DNA of 7,029 bases, taken from the NCBI GenBank assembly GCA_903904495.1, contig CAIVCU010000298.1, positions 1 through 7,029 of the forward strand, written 5' to 3'. This DNA is from an uncultured Chlorobiaceae bacterium. Lineage in GTDB: Bacteria > Bacteroidota > Chlorobiia > Chlorobiales > Chlorobiaceae. Position 1 is the first letter of the stretch. Every line of letters starts with the position of its first letter. The notes under the pieces are model-generated. The model was not told where the DNA came from. It saw only the letters and a list, made by a program, of their open reading frames with translations, and made no database searches. The translations under genes were made by a program, and so were the position numbers. Positions 4,197 through 7,029 of the stretch are shown here, piece after piece.

Positions 4197-6125
4197 ATGG
4201 GAAAAATTATCGGCATCGATCTTGGCACTACGAACTCCTGTGTTGCGGTCATGCAGGGATCGCAGCCATCAGTTATTGAAAATTCAGAAGGCAACCGTAC
4301 AACACCCTCAATTATTGCTTTAACGAAAACGGGTGACCGTCTGGTAGGGCAGGCTGCAAAAAGACAGGCTATCACCAACCCTAAAAACACAATTTTTTCT
4401 ATTAAACGGTTCATGGGACGCAAGTATGATGAGGTCCCGAATGAAAAAAAACTTGCCCCTTATGAAATCATCAATGAAAATGGTGAGGCACGAGTAAAGA
4501 TAAATGATAAGGTATACTCGCCGCAGGAAGTTTCGGCAATGATACTGCAGAAGATGAAGCAGACTGCTGAAGATTTTCTTGGTGAAAAAGTTACTGAGGC
4601 GGTTATCACTGTGCCGGCGTATTTCAATGATGCCCAGAGACAGGCAACCAAAGATGCAGGGCGGATTGCAGGGCTTGATGTAAAACGAATCATTAATGAA
4701 CCAACTGCTGCTGCGCTGGCTTACGGCCTTGACAGAAAGCAGGAGAGTGAAAAAGTTGCGGTCTTCGATCTTGGCGGTGGAACATTTGACATTTCGATTC
4801 TTGAGCTCGGCGATGGTGTTTTTGAGGTTAAATCAACCGATGGTGATACACATCTGGGTGGCGATGATTTTGACCAGAGAATTATCGATTATATCGCAGA
4901 TGAGTTCAAAAAACAGGAAGGGATTGATCTTCGTAAGGATGCTATTACGCTGCAGCGCTTGAAAGAGGCAGCTGAAAAAGCAAAAATTGAACTCTCTTCA
5001 AGAACTGATACGGAAATCAATCTTCCGTTTATTACCGCAACTCAGGAGGGCCCGAAGCACCTGGTGATCAATCTGACCAGGGCAAAATTCGAGGCCTTGT
5101 GTGCTGAACTGTTTGATAAGATTCTGGACCCCTGCCGCCGTGCCATCAAGAATTCGAAGGTCGAAATGAAGGAAATTGATGAAGTTGTGCTCGTTGGAGG
5201 TTCAACCCGCATTCCGAGAGTACAGTCGCTGGTCAAGGATTTCTTTGGCAAGGAGCCAAATAAGAGCGTCAATCCGGATGAAGTTGTTGCTATCGGTGCG
5301 GCGATTCAGGGCGGCGTTTTGAAGGGAGATGTTACCGATGTGCTGCTGCTTGATGTTACTCCCCTTTCTCTGGGAATCGAAACTCTTGGCGGTGTTATGA
5401 CAAAGCTTATTGATGCCAATACCACGATTCCGACAAAAAAGCAGGAGATATTTTCAACTGCAGGTGACAACCAGACCTCGGTTGAAGTTCATGTCCTTCA
5501 GGGAGAACGTCCGATGGCCAATGATAACAAGACACTTGGACGTTTTCATTTAGGTGATATTCCTCCTTCTCCAAGAGGCCTGCCGCAGATTGAAGTCACT
5601 TTTGATATCGATTCGAACGGTATTCTGAATGTATCGGCGAAGGATAAGGCAATAGGAAAGGAACAGAGCATACGCATTGAATCCAGCAGTAAACTCAGTG
5701 ATGTTGAGATCAATAAAATGAAAGAGGATGCGAAAGCTCATGCCGCAGAAGATCAGAAACGCAAGGAAGAGGTCGACACGAGAAACATAGCAGATGGACT
5801 GATTTTCAGTACGGAGAAACAGTTGAAGGAGCTTGGCGATAAAATACCTGCGGACAAGCGCCCTGTTCTGGAAGGCTCTCTTGAAAAGCTTAAGGAAGCC
5901 TATAAGAACGGAACGATCGAGTCCATTAAATCCGCCATGGAGGAACTCAACAAAGAGTGGGGCGAGATAGCTTCGAAACTCTATGAGTCGCAGGGAGCTG
6001 AATCTGCGCAGGCCCAGGCTGAACCTGAAACTCATGGCGGCAGCAGCGAAAAGAGCGGAAAAGGAAGCAGCAACGGTGAAGTTGAGAATGCTGAATTTGA
6101 AGTAATCGACGACAACAAGAAGTAA
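4197..6125 (+). CDS. dnaK: Molecular chaperone DnaK (Hsp70)
   Basis: This is a full-length 642-residue cytoplasmic Hsp70 (E. coli DnaK is 638), which binds exposed hydrophobic segments in ATP-driven cycles with DnaJ and GrpE. The ATPase domain shows IIGIDLGTTNSCVAV (phosphate-1, residues 4-18), NEPTAAALAYGLD (167-179), VFDLGGGTFDIS (189-200, with the autophosphorylated-type Thr at 196) and VLVGGSTRIPRV (331-342). The interdomain linker VLLLDVTPLSLG starts at 382. The beta-sandwich substrate domain (NTTIPTKKQEIFSTAGDNQT onward) and helical lid follow, then a Gly/Ser/Lys-rich disordered tail and an acidic end with EVIDD at 635-639, a variant of the usual EEVKDDK tail. AAGGA at 4182-4186 serves as the ribosome site. 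grpE, dnaJ and hrcA are not adjacent. No frameshift or missing catalytic residue is seen. Confidence 0.98.
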   Translation: MGKIIGIDLGTTNSCVAVMQGSQPSVIENSEGNRTTPSIIALTKTGDRLVGQAAKRQAITNPKNTIFSIKRFMGRKYDEVPNEKKLAPYEIINENGEARVKINDKVYSPQEVSAMILQKMKQTAEDFLGEKVTEAVITVPAYFNDAQRQATKDAGRIAGLDVKRIINEPTAAALAYGLDRKQESEKVAVFDLGGGTFDISILELGDGVFEVKSTDGDTHLGGDDFDQRIIDYIADEFKKQEGIDLRKDAITLQRLKEAAEKAKIELSSRTDTEINLPFITATQEGPKHLVINLTRAKFEALCAELFDKILDPCRRAIKNSKVEMKEIDEVVLVGGSTRIPRVQSLVKDFFGKEPNKSVNPDEVVAIGAAIQGGVLKGDVTDVLLLDVTPLSLGIETLGGVMTKLIDANTTIPTKKQEIFSTAGDNQTSVEVHVLQGERPMANDNKTLGRFHLGDIPPSPRGLPQIEVTFDIDSNGILNVSAKDKAIGKEQSIRIESSSKLSDVEINKMKEDAKAHAAEDQKRKEEVDTRNIADGLIFSTEKQLKELGDKIPADKRPVLEGSLEKLKEAYKNGTIESIKSAMEELNKEWGEIASKLYESQGAESAQAQAEPETHGGSSEKSGKGSSNGEVENAEFEVIDDNKK

Positions 6126-6149
6126 TAAGCAACACTCTGTTGTGTTATT

Positions 6150-6182
6150 TAACAAAGGGATTCATGATGAATCCCTTTGTTA
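6150..6182. terminator. Strong hairpin terminator after dnaK
   Basis: AACAAAGGGATTCA (6151-6164) pairs exactly with TGAATCCCTTTGTT (6168-6181) around a TGA loop; the T-A pair 6150/6182 extends it to 15 bp. It is followed by a T-rich stretch (TTTATCCTTGTTTT). A weaker 5-bp hairpin, AACAC / GTGTT (6131-6135 / 6142-6146), lies just before it. Together they should stop transcription out of dnaK. Confidence 0.8.
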
Positions 6183-6212
6183 TTTATCCTTGTTTTGCTA
6201 ATTTATCATCAA

Positions 6213-6241
6213 TTGACAGGTAGAATACCGGAGTCTGTTAT
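6213..6241 (+). promoter_or_regulatory. Sigma-70-type promoter for the small unrecognised gene
   Basis: A perfect TTGACA (6213-6218) is followed after exactly 17 bases by TGTTAT (6236-6241), four of six matches to TATAAT. The predicted start is near 6248. This lies downstream of the dnaK terminator, so the next gene would be its own transcription unit. It also argues against the upstream TTG at 6244 as start codon, since that lies before the predicted transcript start. Confidence 0.55.
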
Positions 6242-6267
6242 TTTTGCAAATTTTAACCGTGCAAACA

Positions 6268-6702
6268 ATGCAACCTCAGCTCAGCCGTCCTAACACCGAA
6301 ACCAATCAGGTCAGAGTCAGTACTTCAGGGCCATGGTCAGGCAATGCGGTTCATAAAGCAGAAAAATACTTTATAACCTCCGCGAAAAGAGATAACAGAG
6401 GCAGCCTTCAAATCGACATCAGCCCGGCCTCCGGACGCAGAAAGCTGTCGCCGACCAAGGAGATCATCAATAAGATCATCAGCGGCGAGATCGATCTTTT
6501 TGTTTTGACAACGCAGCGCGATATCGGTATTGATCTGAAGAAAAAAGTACTTGATAATGAGAACCGGTATGTCATTGATTTTGACAACCGTGGAATCAAG
6601 TGGACCATGAGAGATATACCGGTCTTTTATGATTCACTGCAACAGAAGCTGTGCGTGGAAATTGATCGTCGCACCTATACACTCAATGAGTTTTTCAAGT
6701 AG
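6268..6702 (+). CDS. Unrecognised small protein
   Basis: This 144-residue protein (from ATG 6268) matches no family I recognise. The first 30 or so residues are polar and low in secondary-structure propensity (Gln, Asn, Ser, Thr, Pro). The rest alternates charged and hydrophobic residues, with a likely helix TKEIINKIISGEIDLFVLTT, a DIGIDLKKKVLDNENR segment, a strand pair around RYVIDFDNRGIKWTM, and a C-terminal CVEIDRRTYTLNEFFK. There is one cysteine, no signal peptide and no membrane segment, so it is probably cytoplasmic and folded. Coding is supported by an uninterrupted frame bounded by a promoter and a strong hairpin terminator. The start is uncertain: GTG 6259 and TTG 6244 are in frame, and none has a clear ribosome site at ideal spacing (GGAG at 6230-6233 suits TTG 6244 only). 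It is possibly a lineage-restricted green-sulfur protein. Confidence 0.75.
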   Translation: MQPQLSRPNTETNQVRVSTSGPWSGNAVHKAEKYFITSAKRDNRGSLQIDISPASGRRKLSPTKEIINKIISGEIDLFVLTTQRDIGIDLKKKVLDNENRYVIDFDNRGIKWTMRDIPVFYDSLQQKLCVEIDRRTYTLNEFFK

Positions 6703-6747
6703 ACGGCGCCATTTGCCTGCAGTTCATTGAACAGCTTTGTAATTTCA

Positions 6748-6790
6748 ACAATGCAGAAAACCCAGGGGTAACCTGGGTTTTCTGCATTGT
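6748..6790. terminator. 19-bp perfect hairpin, probable bidirectional terminator
   Basis: The arms 6748-6766 and 6772-6790 are exact inverted copies over 19 bases with a 5-base loop (GGTAA). The core is AAAACCCAGG / CCTGGGTTTT, so reading from either side gives a GC stem followed by a T-run. It lies between two convergent genes, about 45 bases after the stop of the small unrecognised gene and 27 bases from the stop of the leftward TPR gene. It therefore likely ends transcription from both. Confidence 0.85.
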
Positions 6791-6817
6791 AAGAGCTCCT
6801 TTATCAGAAGTGGAGGA

Positions 6818-7029
6818 TTACCTGATTTTTTTACGTGCCAATGCGGCTTCTGGTGCTTTCGGGTACAAATTGACGAGTGTCTTGAACCTTGCTTTTGCGT
6901 TAGCCTCGTCGCCAATTTTTTCGAAAGAAAGTGCCTGTTTGAATAAGGCTGTCGGCCGTTTGCTGCTTTTGGTATACCGGGCTATCACTGCCTGATATTC
7001 AAGAATAGCTTTTTCATACCATTTTTCGC
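6818..7029 (-). CDS. Tetratricopeptide-repeat protein, YbgF/CpoB-like C-terminus (partial, 5' end outside window)
   Basis: Read leftward, an open frame runs from the window edge (first full codon at 7027) to a TAA at 6820-6818, giving 69 residues. It contains WYEKAILEYQAVIARYTKSS, then KRPTALFKQALSFEKIGDEA, then NAKARFKTLVNLYPKAPEAA, ending in LARKKIR. The pattern of tyrosine, alanine and proline-bounded helix pairs is that of TPR repeats. The order 'A-x-x-x-Y-x-x-V-I-x-x-Y ... K-P-x-A-L-x-K ... G-D ... A-x-x-x-L-x-x-L-x-x-x-Y-P' is typical of the C-terminal end of YbgF/CpoB, the periplasmic partner of the Tol-Pal system, which coordinates envelope constriction. The N-terminal coiled coil and signal peptide that would confirm this lie outside the window, so another outer-membrane-assembly TPR lipoprotein such as BamD remains possible. 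The opposite strand carries a 61-codon open frame that is only its shadow. Confidence 0.75.
   Translation of the reverse strand, partial: EKWYEKAILEYQAVIARYTKSSKRPTALFKQALSFEKIGDEANAKARFKTLVNLYPKAPEAALARKKIR

Noticed and set aside
5550..6155. 201-codon open frame on the minus strand
   Set aside because: It lies antisense to the C-terminal half of dnaK, whose conserved domains are certain; the product has no family resemblance and runs through the dnaK stop.
6834..6846. TTGGCACG on the minus strand resembling a second sigma-54 -24 box
   Set aside because: It lies inside the TPR coding region and the required TTGC at -12 is missing (the bases there are mostly A).
6810..6995. 61-codon open frame on the plus strand
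   Set aside because: The opposite strand encodes clear TPR repeats; this frame is its shadow and would begin right after the terminator without a ribosome site.

Overview
The window looks like chromosomal DNA from a green sulfur bacterium (Chlorobiaceae: Chlorobium, Pelodictyon or Prosthecochloris type). This is judged from gene content only: a cyanobacterial-type carotenoid isomerase (CrtH), an alanine dehydrogenase C-terminus of the Bacteroidota/Chlorobi type, weak Shine-Dalgarno sites before several genes, and moderate base composition. I see no IS element, integrase, tRNA, rRNA or CRISPR array.

Layout from left to right: the 3' end of an alanine dehydrogenase gene (+, cut by the window edge); crtH (-), convergent with it and only 8 bases away; an AT-rich divergent spacer; an ECF sigma factor gene of the SigR/SigH type (+), followed 26 bases later by a 76-residue zinc-binding anti-sigma factor (ZAS/RsrA-like); an ArsR-family regulator (+) with its own sigma-70-type promoter; a 327-base regulatory region; hsp20 (+); an intrinsic terminator; dnaK (+); a strong terminator; a small unrecognised protein (+) with its own promoter; a 19-bp perfect hairpin that probably terminates from both sides; and the C-terminal part of a TPR protein resembling YbgF/CpoB (-, cut by the window edge).

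The middle of the window (about 1.9-6.1 kb) reads as a stress-response block: a probable thiol/redox-sensing sigma/anti-sigma pair, a small winged-helix repressor with three cysteines and no obvious metal site, and two chaperones. Hsp20 would hold unfolding proteins and DnaK would refold them. grpE, dnaJ and hrcA are not here, and I see no CIRCE operator.

The most striking signal is before hsp20. A full-consensus sigma-54 (-24/-12) promoter lies about 60 bases upstream of the start codon. About 65-120 bases above it are two copies of a 17-base direct repeat spaced 32 bases (three helical turns) apart, one of them inside a perfect GTGTGA-N6-TCACAC palindrome. This is the architecture of an enhancer-dependent promoter, so the small heat-shock protein, and by read-through dnaK, may be under sigma-54 and an activator ATPase. 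The hairpin terminator between hsp20 and dnaK would set the ratio of the two messages.
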